Origin: Paenibacillus melissococcoides
Lineage (GTDB): Bacteria; Bacillota; Bacilli; Paenibacillales; Paenibacillaceae
DNA: 64,000 bases
Assembly (NCBI GenBank): GCA_944800085.1
Contig: CALYLO010000002.1
Span: 496,001-560,000, forward strand
Direction: 5' to 3'
In this document: positions 48,376 through 56,550 of the stretch, one piece after another
Position numbering within the stretch: the first letter of the stretch is position 1
Layout of the letters: each line of letters begins with the position of its first letter
Position numbers and translations under genes: made by a program
The notes under the pieces: model-generated
The model's database searches: none
The model's input: the letters and a program-made list of their open reading frames with translations, nothing else
What the model was told of the DNA's origin: nothing

Positions 48376-49787
48376 GCCAGAAGCAGACGGTGTATACAAG
48401 TGCCAACGTTGTCGTTGCCCCTTACCAATTGGAACGGCTGCTCGAATTGAGGCTGATCAAGCAACTGAACGAGCATGTCAAGTTGTCCGTAAGCGGGATT
48501 GTACCGGAAGAGAGGCTCGATCAATACGTCGACGAGGCAGACGATCACACGCAGTTGGAAGTTTACGTACAAGAAGGCGAACGACAAATCGTCTTGTTTC
48601 AAGGCGTCGTTACCACAATGGCTGTGCAGGCGAACCGCAACGTCCGCACGTTAACGATCGAGGCGACAAGCGCCACCATCTTGATGGATCTTCGGAAAAA
48701 GAGCCGTTCTTACCAAAACGCCGGTGTGGCTTACCGCGATCTGTTCGCGCAACTGACCGGGGCATATGCGAACGGCGATGTCATCGATGGGGCTTCCGGG
48801 GGCCAAAGCATCGGAGAGTTTATCGTGCAGTATCAGGAAACCGACTGGCAGTTCGCCAAGCGGCTCGCTTCCCATTTTCACGCTCCGCTCACGCCGATAG
48901 CCGCGCATAAGGGGCCGCGCTATTATGTCGGGCTTCCCGATGTGGGCGAGCCGCTCAAGCTGGACGAATATAATTATACGATTCGCAAGAATTTGAAGGA
49001 CACCAAGCAGCATGCCGCGAACGGCCTGTCGGGAGCGGACGGCGAGAGCGGTATTTGTTATGAAGTGACAAGCCGCAAGCTGATTGAGCTCGGCTTCCCC
49101 GTCGCGTTTCGGCAGCGGACGCTCTTTGTGGCGCGCGCGGAGACCAACCTCGAAGGCGGCATTCTTGTCAGTCATTACGAGCTGCGGGAAAAGAAAGGCG
49201 TAAGCTGCCTCACAACCTATGCCCATGCCTTATCAGGGGCCTCGCTGTTCGGCAAGGTGCTGGACGTGTCCAAGGACCAAGTGAAGGTCAGCCTGCATAT
49301 CGACAGCGGACATGATGCCGGGGCCATGTGGTTTCCCTACTCGACCGTCTATTCTTCCCCGGACGGAAGCGGCTGGTATTGCATGCCGGAAGCCGGTGAC
49401 GAGGTTCGGCTCTATTTTCCTGATGAGAGGGAGCCTAACGCATTTGCCGCCAGCTCGGTCGACTTGGCCTCCTCCGACCCGGTGAAGCGCAGCGATCCGG
49501 CGGTCAAAAGCATTAGTACCAAATACGGCAAGCAAGTCGTATTCCAATCGGGGGCGATTGAGATTATCGGAAACGGCAATCTGCTGATGCGCCTGACGGA
49601 TGACGGAGGCATTGAAATTAATAGTGACAAAAAAATCGTGCTGTCCGCCGAGGATGACATCGAAATTACCGGAGGAGCGCGCATCTTGCTGCAGGGCGAA
49701 GCCGGGATCGACTTGAAGCAAGCGGACGCGAATCTGAACATTGCCGAACACGTGACGTTAAGCGGCGGGAAGGTCAATATCGAATGA
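48372..49787 (+). CDS. VgrG-like contractile injection spike protein
   Basis: 471 residues of the VgrG/phage late-control-D family: gp27-like part (about 1-260, with TLTIEATSATILMDLRKKSRSYQ and FIVQYQETDWQFAKRLASHFHAPL), an OB-like segment (GKVLDVSKDQVKVSLHID, then WYCMPEAGDEVRLYFPD) and a C-terminal β-prism-like tail (KQVVFQSGAIEII, LSAEDDIEITG, GKVNIE). It has no effector extension, unlike the paralogue at 51540. It starts at an ATGA overlap with the DcrB-like gene and ends in another ATGA overlap, so the operon is tightly coupled. Confidence 0.82.
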   Translation: MSQKQTVYTSANVVVAPYQLERLLELRLIKQLNEHVKLSVSGIVPEERLDQYVDEADDHTQLEVYVQEGERQIVLFQGVVTTMAVQANRNVRTLTIEATSATILMDLRKKSRSYQNAGVAYRDLFAQLTGAYANGDVIDGASGGQSIGEFIVQYQETDWQFAKRLASHFHAPLTPIAAHKGPRYYVGLPDVGEPLKLDEYNYTIRKNLKDTKQHAANGLSGADGESGICYEVTSRKLIELGFPVAFRQRTLFVARAETNLEGGILVSHYELREKKGVSCLTTYAHALSGASLFGKVLDVSKDQVKVSLHIDSGHDAGAMWFPYSTVYSSPDGSGWYCMPEAGDEVRLYFPDEREPNAFAASSVDLASSDPVKRSDPAVKSISTKYGKQVVFQSGAIEIIGNGNLLMRLTDDGGIEINSDKKIVLSAEDDIEITGGARILLQGEAGIDLKQADANLNIAEHVTLSGGKVNIE

Positions 49788-50431
49788 TCCGGGTGATGAG
49801 TAAAGAGGAGGCGCTGCAAGATTTGCTGGAGCAGCATGTGTTCGACCGTTGGCAGTTCGATCTCTCGGAGATCGACGAACGATACCGGCAGGAGAAGGAG
49901 CAGATCGAACGCCGTTTTTTGGCGGCCTTCGAAGCGGTATGCAAGCAAGACGCCAAGCTGCAGGCAGAGGGGCGCAAGGGGAGCATTCGTTACGTGTATA
50001 TCTCCTTTTTGCGGACAAGCATCATGGCGAACACGGCTCTTTATCGGATCGACGCCTACGACGATAATTGGTTTCTCGATGTGGAGGAATGCGCATCTTC
50101 TTGGTCTGCTGATTTTATTTTCGCCCCGCAGTTCCGCCGGATGGGGGAGTTGGAGGAGAAGCGAAAAGCGTATGCGAGAAAGATCACCCGGATGGATATC
50201 GAGAAGATCAAGCTGATCGAAGCCTACAAGTACCACCTGTTGACGGTGGAATGGCTGCGAGGCTTCATCCCTTCGCTCATTGAAAGTGAAGCTTATCGCC
50301 GGATGGACAAGTCTGTGAACCTGCAATTATTCATTGGCGAATACAAGGATCAATGTGAGCTGCTGTATGAAACTTCCGGCGGAGGGGACGACGGGAGAGC
50401 CGTAGAAGCGACTAACGATGGGGCGGTATAG
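49784..50431 (+). CDS. Uncharacterised α-helical protein of the spike module
   Basis: 215 residues, highly charged and mostly helical (ALQDLLEQHVFDRWQFDLSEIDERYRQEKEQ is the opening stretch, residues 9-39), with coiled-coil tendency also at 120-150, and no membrane segment. I do not recognise the family. It overlaps the VgrG stop by four bases and its own end overlaps the next gene by 14, so it is an integral part of the module, perhaps a structural linker or adaptor of the spike. Confidence 0.72.
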   Translation: MIRVMSKEEALQDLLEQHVFDRWQFDLSEIDERYRQEKEQIERRFLAAFEAVCKQDAKLQAEGRKGSIRYVYISFLRTSIMANTALYRIDAYDDNWFLDVEECASSWSADFIFAPQFRRMGELEEKRKAYARKITRMDIEKIKLIEAYKYHLLTVEWLRGFIPSLIESEAYRRMDKSVNLQLFIGEYKDQCELLYETSGGGDDGRAVEATNDGAV

Positions 50432-50960
50432 GAACATGGACTATTTCTGGTTGAAGCAAGATGAGCGTCATACGGACGTGCCGGTGCTGGAGCAGGTGCG
50501 AAGCAAAATCGATCGCAGAGACATCCGATGGCGGAGCGCGCATAAGATTCCGGACCCGATTGTATTCTACGTGACGGCAGGGCCGGAGAGCGAGTTCCTC
50601 GATGTGATGGAGCGGCAGCTTTATCTCGTGTCCGAGGATCTGAAACGTCTCCTTGCGATATATGAGCCGGAGGCGTGGTTTATATTTACGCCGCTGCTCG
50701 ACCTGAAAGGGCAGCGGCAGAAACGCTATTTCCTTCCAATCTTCCCGGAGGACATGGTACTCAGTCTGAGCAGCGAGTGGTCTCCCGACAGGCGCTTCGT
50801 CAAAAAGCCGGTGTTAGCGGAAGAGAAGCTAAAGGGCAAAAAGATCGTCCGCGTCCAGGAGAGCGATTCGCCCCTTGTAGCGGTTCGTCTGGACGTTGCG
50901 GAGAGCATCTTGCGCCGGAATTTCACCGGAGTGCGGCTGGAGAAAGCGATTGTGGAATAA
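50418..50960 (+). CDS. Uncharacterised protein of the spike module
   Basis: 180 residues, mixed α/β, with the stretch AWFIFTPLLDLKGQRQKRYF in the middle and a basic C-terminal third (RFVKKPVLAEEKLKGKKIVRVQ). No signal peptide. It has the size of an immunity- or adaptor-type protein, but I recognise no family. It overlaps the previous gene by 14 bases. ATG 50436 is an alternative start. Confidence 0.65.
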   Translation: MGRYRNMDYFWLKQDERHTDVPVLEQVRSKIDRRDIRWRSAHKIPDPIVFYVTAGPESEFLDVMERQLYLVSEDLKRLLAIYEPEAWFIFTPLLDLKGQRQKRYFLPIFPEDMVLSLSSEWSPDRRFVKKPVLAEEKLKGKKIVRVQESDSPLVAVRLDVAESILRRNFTGVRLEKAIVE

Positions 50961-51092
50961 GACGGGGCAGCGGATGGCCGAAAAACCGGGCACAAGACAG
51001 AAGCACGCAGAGGGTGGGAGATGAGCGCTTGTCCTATTCCACCGGTATGCGAAATGATGCAAGCAGGGAGAAGCAATAGAGAGGGGGGATTC

Positions 51093-51521
51093 ATGTTGAA
51101 TATGGAGATGACGACGCCGGAAGGGGCCGGGACTCCGCCGAGGTATGTGGTCAGAGGGGCACGCATGCAATGCGCCTGCGGCAGCAACCCGCGGCGGATC
51201 AATCTGCCCAGGAGCCATGGGTCGTTTGTAAACGGCAAGCCGATGATGAATGAGACGGATTGCAAGCCGCATGAGAATATCCCGCATTTTGGAGCCTGTC
51301 AGGGAGAACGTAATCCAAGCGGTGAAACCGTGTATTTTATTGCGGAGAATGGAGAAACGATCGCGGGCAAGCCATGTATGCCTGAATTTTTGGAGACATG
51401 GGTCTACACGAAGGAGAATACGAAGGTGGAAGGTCAGCCGGCGCTGACGACCGATTCTTTGCTCGTGTGCAACTGGGGCGGCGTGATTTATTTCCTGACC
51501 GACGGGCAGCACGACGAGTAA
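51093..51521 (+). CDS. DUF4280 PAAR-like spike-tip protein
   Basis: 142 residues from ATG 51093 (GAGGGGGG 5 bases upstream); an in-frame ATG at 51021 would add 24 residues but its ribosome site touches the start codon. The DUF4280 pattern is clear: YVVRGARMQCACGS, LPRSHGSFVNGKPMMNETDCKPHENI, FGACQ, GKPCMP and LLVCNWGGVIYF. The conserved Cys and His residues may bind a metal as PAAR proteins do at the tip of VgrG. It stands directly before the VgrG-toxin gene, the usual place for a PAAR-type tip. Confidence 0.85.
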   Translation: MLNMEMTTPEGAGTPPRYVVRGARMQCACGSNPRRINLPRSHGSFVNGKPMMNETDCKPHENIPHFGACQGERNPSGETVYFIAENGETIAGKPCMPEFLETWVYTKENTKVEGQPALTTDSLLVCNWGGVIYFLTDGQHDE

Positions 51522-51539
51522 TCCAAGCGGAGGCTGACG

Positions 51540-54314
51540 ATGATGAAAGGATTCGATCACATCCGGATTCAATCGCCGTACCGGCTGCAACGAATCGAGG
51601 ATGTACGGCTGGCATGGAAGCCGAACGAGCACGGACGGCTTGTCGTCCGGGGCTATGTCGAGGACACCGACCATGTGAAAGCGGTCTTGAACGCTGCGGA
51701 GCACGACGAAATTCATTTGTACGAGAAAAATGGGCAAAGCGAGAGCGCGATTTTTAAAGGTTCGGTCAGCGACGTGCGCATCACCCATACGAACGGGGTC
51801 TATGCGATCCAGATAGAGGGTGCGTCAGGCAGCCATTTGATGGACTTGAAGCGCAAGCGCCGTTCCTTCCAGGATGCGGGGATGACCTATGCCCAGCTCG
51901 TGGAAGATATCATTCAGACGTATCCCGGTTCCGATGTCATCCCTTACGCGGGCGAAACGACGAGCATCGGGGAGCCGATCTTCCAATACGACGAGACGGA
52001 CTGGGAGCTGTTGACACGGCTCGCCAGCCATTTTCATGCCGTTCTCGTGTGTGATATAGTAGAGGCAAAACCAAGGTTTATGTTCGGCATGCCGGAGGGA
52101 AGGAGCTGCGAGCTGCCCGGCGATCTCCCGTATATCGCCCGCCGGGACCTGGCGGCGTTTCAACGGGCGGGCGGCTACGAAGCCGGCCTGCATCCGGCGG
52201 ATTTCTACCATTGCGAGATCGACAGCGGTGCGCGTTACGCGATCGGAGACGAGGTGATGTTCCGCAACAAGCGGCTGGTGGTCAGCGAGGTGTCGGCCCG
52301 GATGGACCGGGGACAGTTCGTCTATACCTATCGGCTGTCGCGGCGGGAGGGGATTCGTCAGGAGCGGCTGGTGAATCCGAGGCTGACCGGCCTGTCGCTG
52401 GAAGGCGAAGTGTTGGCCGTCCAGGGCGAACAGGTTCAGCTTCGTCTGGATATCGACAAGGAACAAGCCGCGTCCGCGGCGTATTGGTTTCCTTTCGCTC
52501 CGCCAACGGGCAACGCCATGTACTGCATGCCGCAGGTGGGGACGCATGCGACCTTGTACTTGCCCGACGCCACGGGAAGCGGCGCGGCGGTGACCGGGTG
52601 CGTGCGCAAGAACGGGGATAGCTGCGCCAAGACGGGAGACCCGAATATCCGCTACTTCGGCACGGAGCACGGCAGCGAGCTGGAACTGTCTCCGACCGCG
52701 ATCAACGTCGTCAGCGGCAGCAAGGAACCGCTTCAACTCAGCTTTGACGATGCGACGGGCGTCACGATGACAAGCCATCGGAAGCTGCTGCTGAATGCAA
52801 AAGACGATATCTCGCTATTTACCCCGAAGCGGATTCGTATCCATGCACAAAGCCAGGTGCTCGTCAAGAAGCTTACCGCCCTGAGCGGCTTCTCGATCGA
52901 GAACGAGTATCATCTGCTCGGAGAGCATGTCGAGGTGCTGGGGCGAGACCGGACGGAGTATGCGCCGTACGAGGATGAGCCGCAGGAGGGCGAAGCGCCG
53001 AAGTTCGATTGGGGCAAGCTGTGGGGCAATGTGTTGGCCGGATTAGCGGTGGTGGCGGTGGTCACGGTTGCCGCCGTGGCCACCGTGGCTACAGCGGGAG
53101 CCGGTGCTGTCGTGATCGCAGCCGTTGCTTCGACGGCGGCCATATCCGGGACCGCAGCCGTAGCCGGAAAAGCGATCTCGGACATCCGCCGGGGGGAAGT
53201 CAGCGATACTTCGGCTTATATGTGGGATGCGTTTCGAGATACGACGATAGGAGCCGTATCCGGCGCCATATTTGGTCCCTATGGCGGGATCTGGGCTTCC
53301 ATCGGTGGCCGAATGACGTTTCAAGGAATGGTCGGGGCCGCCGAAAGCCTCATGAGACAAGCGATGGACGGGGAAGGACTAAGCTGGAAAACGACGTTGT
53401 TCGATGCGGCGATAAGCTTTGGAACCGCAGGACTCCTTGATCCGAAGGTGCTCAAGCCGGTGGGCGGATTCATCAAGAAGCAGGTCGGCACTACGAGCCG
53501 ATGGATCTCGGACAGTGCAGGAGACATTTCCCGAAAATTCAGCAACTATATGGATGGCCTTAGCGAGAACGGCAACACGTTAGCCCGCATCTATGTAGAA
53601 CACGAACAAAAAGGGCTGGCCGGACTCGCAAAGGAGCTCGGGGAAGCGTTACAGAAAGATCTGAGCCACCTTGGCAGCAATGCCAGAGAGCAACTGGAGA
53701 AGCTGAGAAATAGCTTGAATCCCCCGCCCAGATACCAACTTGCGGGTGCATCGCATATGGGGAATGAAGCATCCGATCTCTTCGAGAACATGAGCAAGGA
53801 ATTGACGGAAAGCCTGGAAGGGTTGAAGAGTAAGCTTGATAATGTAATGAAGAGCAGTTCGGGTGGTTCTGATGGGAAGCCTCCGGGTTCTAAGGGGACG
53901 GGAGATTTTGATTATAAAGAATGGGAAAATATGCCCGTTAGTGGTCAAACTCGTCTAACAGCTGATGGGTTAAGGATTATGAGTATTCGAGATTTAAAGA
54001 AATTTAAGAAAGACATGAATGATATCGGCATTAAAGTTATTCTTGACAAAAAGGGAAAAATTCTCCCTGGAAACGTTGCGGGGGGCTTTGACCCATATAC
54101 TGGACAAATGGTCTTGAGACCTGACGCATCACTTTTAAGTGCTCTCCATGAATCCTACCATGCAAAACAATTTAGAGAACTTGGACAAGAAAATTATCTG
54201 AAACAATCAAGAGCAGAAAGGGAAGAGTATGTTTATAATGAAATTATGAAAAATAAAGAAAAATTTAGTGCTGAGGAGATATATGAAGCACAAAGATATA
54301 TTTTCTTTCACTAG
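51540..54314 (+). CDS. VgrG-metallopeptidase toxin, 3' end altered by an IS
   Basis: 924 residues as read. Residues 1-480 are VgrG-like (IEGASGSHLMDLKRKRRSFQ, FQYDETDWELLTRLASHFHAVL, then AYWFPFAPPTGNAMYCMPQVG). Residues 503-548 are a long Ala/Val hydrophobic stretch, followed by a Gly-rich pre-toxin region. The C-terminal 145 residues look like the Tox-MPTase4 metallopeptidase toxin, with H870-E-S-Y-H874. The last two codons (His, stop) come from the terminal repeat of the inserted IS. Without the IS the frame would continue from the target site at 55854 with IRNGQWPLPDWKGFEK and stop at 55902-55904. The zinc motif is kept, so the truncated protein may or may not be active. GGAGG precedes ATG 51540 by 6 bases. 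Confidence 0.85.
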   Translation: MMKGFDHIRIQSPYRLQRIEDVRLAWKPNEHGRLVVRGYVEDTDHVKAVLNAAEHDEIHLYEKNGQSESAIFKGSVSDVRITHTNGVYAIQIEGASGSHLMDLKRKRRSFQDAGMTYAQLVEDIIQTYPGSDVIPYAGETTSIGEPIFQYDETDWELLTRLASHFHAVLVCDIVEAKPRFMFGMPEGRSCELPGDLPYIARRDLAAFQRAGGYEAGLHPADFYHCEIDSGARYAIGDEVMFRNKRLVVSEVSARMDRGQFVYTYRLSRREGIRQERLVNPRLTGLSLEGEVLAVQGEQVQLRLDIDKEQAASAAYWFPFAPPTGNAMYCMPQVGTHATLYLPDATGSGAAVTGCVRKNGDSCAKTGDPNIRYFGTEHGSELELSPTAINVVSGSKEPLQLSFDDATGVTMTSHRKLLLNAKDDISLFTPKRIRIHAQSQVLVKKLTALSGFSIENEYHLLGEHVEVLGRDRTEYAPYEDEPQEGEAPKFDWGKLWGNVLAGLAVVAVVTVAAVATVATAGAGAVVIAAVASTAAISGTAAVAGKAISDIRRGEVSDTSAYMWDAFRDTTIGAVSGAIFGPYGGIWASIGGRMTFQGMVGAAESLMRQAMDGEGLSWKTTLFDAAISFGTAGLLDPKVLKPVGGFIKKQVGTTSRWISDSAGDISRKFSNYMDGLSENGNTLARIYVEHEQKGLAGLAKELGEALQKDLSHLGSNAREQLEKLRNSLNPPPRYQLAGASHMGNEASDLFENMSKELTESLEGLKSKLDNVMKSSSGGSDGKPPGSKGTGDFDYKEWENMPVSGQTRLTADGLRIMSIRDLKKFKKDMNDIGIKVILDKKGKILPGNVAGGFDPYTGQMVLRPDASLLSALHESYHAKQFRELGQENYLKQSRAEREEYVYNEIMKNKEKFSAEEIYEAQRYIFFH

Positions 54315-55844
54315 CCTTGCACCAAACCTGACATGAAAAATATATTTCTCATTAATTACTTTTTCTTCAATTTATTGATCGATTATATCTGGTAACTCAT
54401 AAAAAAATCTCCTAATGTTGAAGGATAGGCATGTTACCCATTCCCTCACCAAAAGGAGAAAAGACCATGGGTAATATACCAGATCAGACCGTCATTTGTA
54501 AATGCCTAAATTTGATTCAGCTCTCGGACGACGAATTCCCAATCTTCAATTATCGACGAAAGTTTACACTCGTGAGAGCGATCAAACTACTCATTGATGC
54601 TCAATTGAATAAACGCACGGACCTCGAAGATATCTGCAACGCGTTGCGTGCGAACGAACAGCTGCAGCAGGCGATCCACTTGAAATCCATTAGCGCTTCC
54701 CAACTCGTACGTACACTCAGAGCGTTGCCTTTACCGGTGTTGCAGCAGCTATGGATTCAAGTGACACAACGTTTGCAACAACTTTATCCGAAGCAGGGTA
54801 TCCCCGGCATCGGGAAACTGAGCATTGTCGATTCAACGGTACTTACACTCCCTGATGTCGCTGGAAAATGGGCCTACTGCTCCAAACACAGCAACGGGGT
54901 AAAGATCCACACCAAACTTGCTGTTTGCGACCCGGATACCGTCTATCCCGAAAACATTGTTTGTTCCACACGAGGCGTTGCTGACAGCGAAGTGGCTTTG
55001 GATCTGGTGATCGATAAAGATGCCATTCATGTTTTGGATCGCGGGTACATCACATATGGTCACTATAAGCAGTGGCTGGATGATAATCTACGCTTCGTGG
55101 CACGCATTAAGAAAAGCAACAAGACGGCGATCATCTGCGAGCACGAGATCGATGAAACGACGCCTGTGGTGCGTGATGCTGACGTGATCGTGAGCTACAA
55201 GGATGAAGAAGGCCATGTGATAGAAGCCCAGCTCCGGTTAGTGGAGTATACCGATGAGAAGAACCGCCAGTACCGTGTGCTTACGAATGTCTGGGATAAG
55301 TCCGCAGCCCAAATCTGCGAGATTTATCGGCGCCGCTGGATGATTGAATTATTCTTTAAATGGATGAAGCAACATATGAGCTTAGTCCATTTGTACAGTT
55401 TCCATCCAGAGGCAGTATGGAACCAGATTTTTTTAGCCTTCATCGCATATGGTTTAGTCATGTTGGTCCGGAAGGAGGCTGACACCACTCAAACGCTATG
55501 GTCATTTCTAAAGCTGCTTCGGGTCTATATGAATAAAACGTGGGATCAATTTTTGATGGCACTGCACCGCAAACCAACCAAGCACTCGAAGGGCAGGCGG
55601 AAGAAACGAAAGGGTGGTCGACCACGAAAACACCCAAAGCAATGTAAGACCGTTAAAGTGGTGATTAAATAGGTAATAATGGCATATTAACATTTGATGG
55701 TAACATGTTCCTATGGTTTAGTAGGAGATCGACTTTTGGCTTTGCTAGGAAAAAAGAAACTGTAAATATATATAAATAATGATTATTAGTTCCGTATCTG
55801 GAGTTTAAAGTCTTCTTCATGTCAGGTTCTATGCAACGCTAGTG
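54309..55844 (+). mobile_element. IS4-family insertion sequence in the toxin gene
   Basis: 1536 bp. The terminal repeats CACTAGCCTTGCA and, inverted, CACTAGCGTTGCA continue with AACCTGACATGAA on both sides (about 29 bp with a few mismatches). ATTTTCTTT is present at 54300-54308 and again at 55845-55853, a 9-bp target duplication. The transposase is intact, so this is a recent insertion. Confidence 0.93.
54467..55672 (+). CDS. IS4-family transposase
   Basis: DDE transposase, 401 residues from ATG 54467 behind AAAGGAGAAAAG. Visible motifs: PGIGKLSIVDSTVLTLP (first Asp), HVLDRGYITYGHYKQWLD (second Asp region) and YRRRWMIELFFKWMKQH (the Y-R-E/K signature with the catalytic Glu). The basic C-terminus ends GRRKKRKGGRPRKHPKQ. 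No frame breaks; apparently functional. Confidence 0.92.
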   Translation: MGNIPDQTVICKCLNLIQLSDDEFPIFNYRRKFTLVRAIKLLIDAQLNKRTDLEDICNALRANEQLQQAIHLKSISASQLVRTLRALPLPVLQQLWIQVTQRLQQLYPKQGIPGIGKLSIVDSTVLTLPDVAGKWAYCSKHSNGVKIHTKLAVCDPDTVYPENIVCSTRGVADSEVALDLVIDKDAIHVLDRGYITYGHYKQWLDDNLRFVARIKKSNKTAIICEHEIDETTPVVRDADVIVSYKDEEGHVIEAQLRLVEYTDEKNRQYRVLTNVWDKSAAQICEIYRRRWMIELFFKWMKQHMSLVHLYSFHPEAVWNQIFLAFIAYGLVMLVRKEADTTQTLWSFLKLLRVYMNKTWDQFLMALHRKPTKHSKGRRKKRKGGRPRKHPKQCKTVKVVIK

Positions 55845-55903
55845 ATTTTCTTTATTAGAAATGGACAATGGCCGCTACCTGATTGGAAAGGATTTGAGAA
55901 ATA

Positions 55904-56257
55904 GTGAGGGAAGAAAAGAAAACGAACATAACCGCAAGCCAAGCTATTCAAATTGCAAAAGAGTATCAGAAAAAGCATAATATATATGGAGTCATACATG
56001 AAGATATAGAAAGGTCAGTAAGATTTTATAGTGAATTTTATAGAATTAAAGGAAGTGCGTGGCTCGTTTTAGCAGATATAACACCGAAGAAATATGAAGG
56101 TGATGATGAAATTACTTTTGTTATTTCTGATGAGGAAGGTGTTGTAGATCATGTTCTAGACCATAACGGGATACCTCATCGTTATCATCTATCAAGTAAT
56201 AGAGATTATACTGATGAGGAGTTTGAAGCCATTTTTAATGACGATGAGATTGAGTAA
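55904..56257 (+). CDS. Probable immunity protein for the metallopeptidase toxin
   Basis: 117 residues, strongly acidic at the C-terminus (DEEFEAIFNDDEIE), with ITASQAIQIAKEYQKKH and SAWLVLADITPKKYEGDDEITFVISDEEGVVDHVL, a small α/β fold typical of immunity proteins. The family is not recognised. The GTG at 55904 shares its first base with the last base of the original toxin stop (TAGTG), so the two genes overlapped by one base before the IS entered. The IS now separates the gene from its toxin and from the upstream promoter. Confidence 0.72.
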   Translation: MREEKKTNITASQAIQIAKEYQKKHNIYGVIHEDIERSVRFYSEFYRIKGSAWLVLADITPKKYEGDDEITFVISDEEGVVDHVLDHNGIPHRYHLSSNRDYTDEEFEAIFNDDEIE

Positions 56258-56400
56258 TAAGTACTTATTTCTTTTGGGGACTACCCAGTGCCGAATGAAA
56301 TCCTTACCATCATCATTACCAACATAACCTTTGTTTTACCTGTATGATATTTTCATAAATTAAGATGTACGTACAGAATGTCTGGAAAAAGTATCCCTAT

Positions 56401-56418
56401 TTAACGTAATAGCGTTAA
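56401..56418. repeat. Small palindrome TTAACG-N6-CGTTAA
   Basis: Perfect 6-base inverted repeat just before the terminator that follows the immunity gene; function unknown, possibly part of the same 3' structure. Confidence 0.35.
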
Positions 56419-56422
56419 ACGA

Positions 56423-56469
56423 AACAGGTCAATTATGGTCAGATACCACCATAAACGACCTGTTTTTTG
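56423..56469 (+). terminator. Terminator of the spike/toxin module
   Basis: AACAGGTC pairs with GACCTGTT and an inner TATGGT pairs with ACCATA, ending in TTTTTT. Confidence 0.88.
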
Positions 56470-56550
56470 TTATCTTCGTTTTCTTGCGTTTTTTTCAAAT
56501 ATGACTGCAACTTTGTACGCACATAGAGCGATAGATAGGACGAAAGGAAC

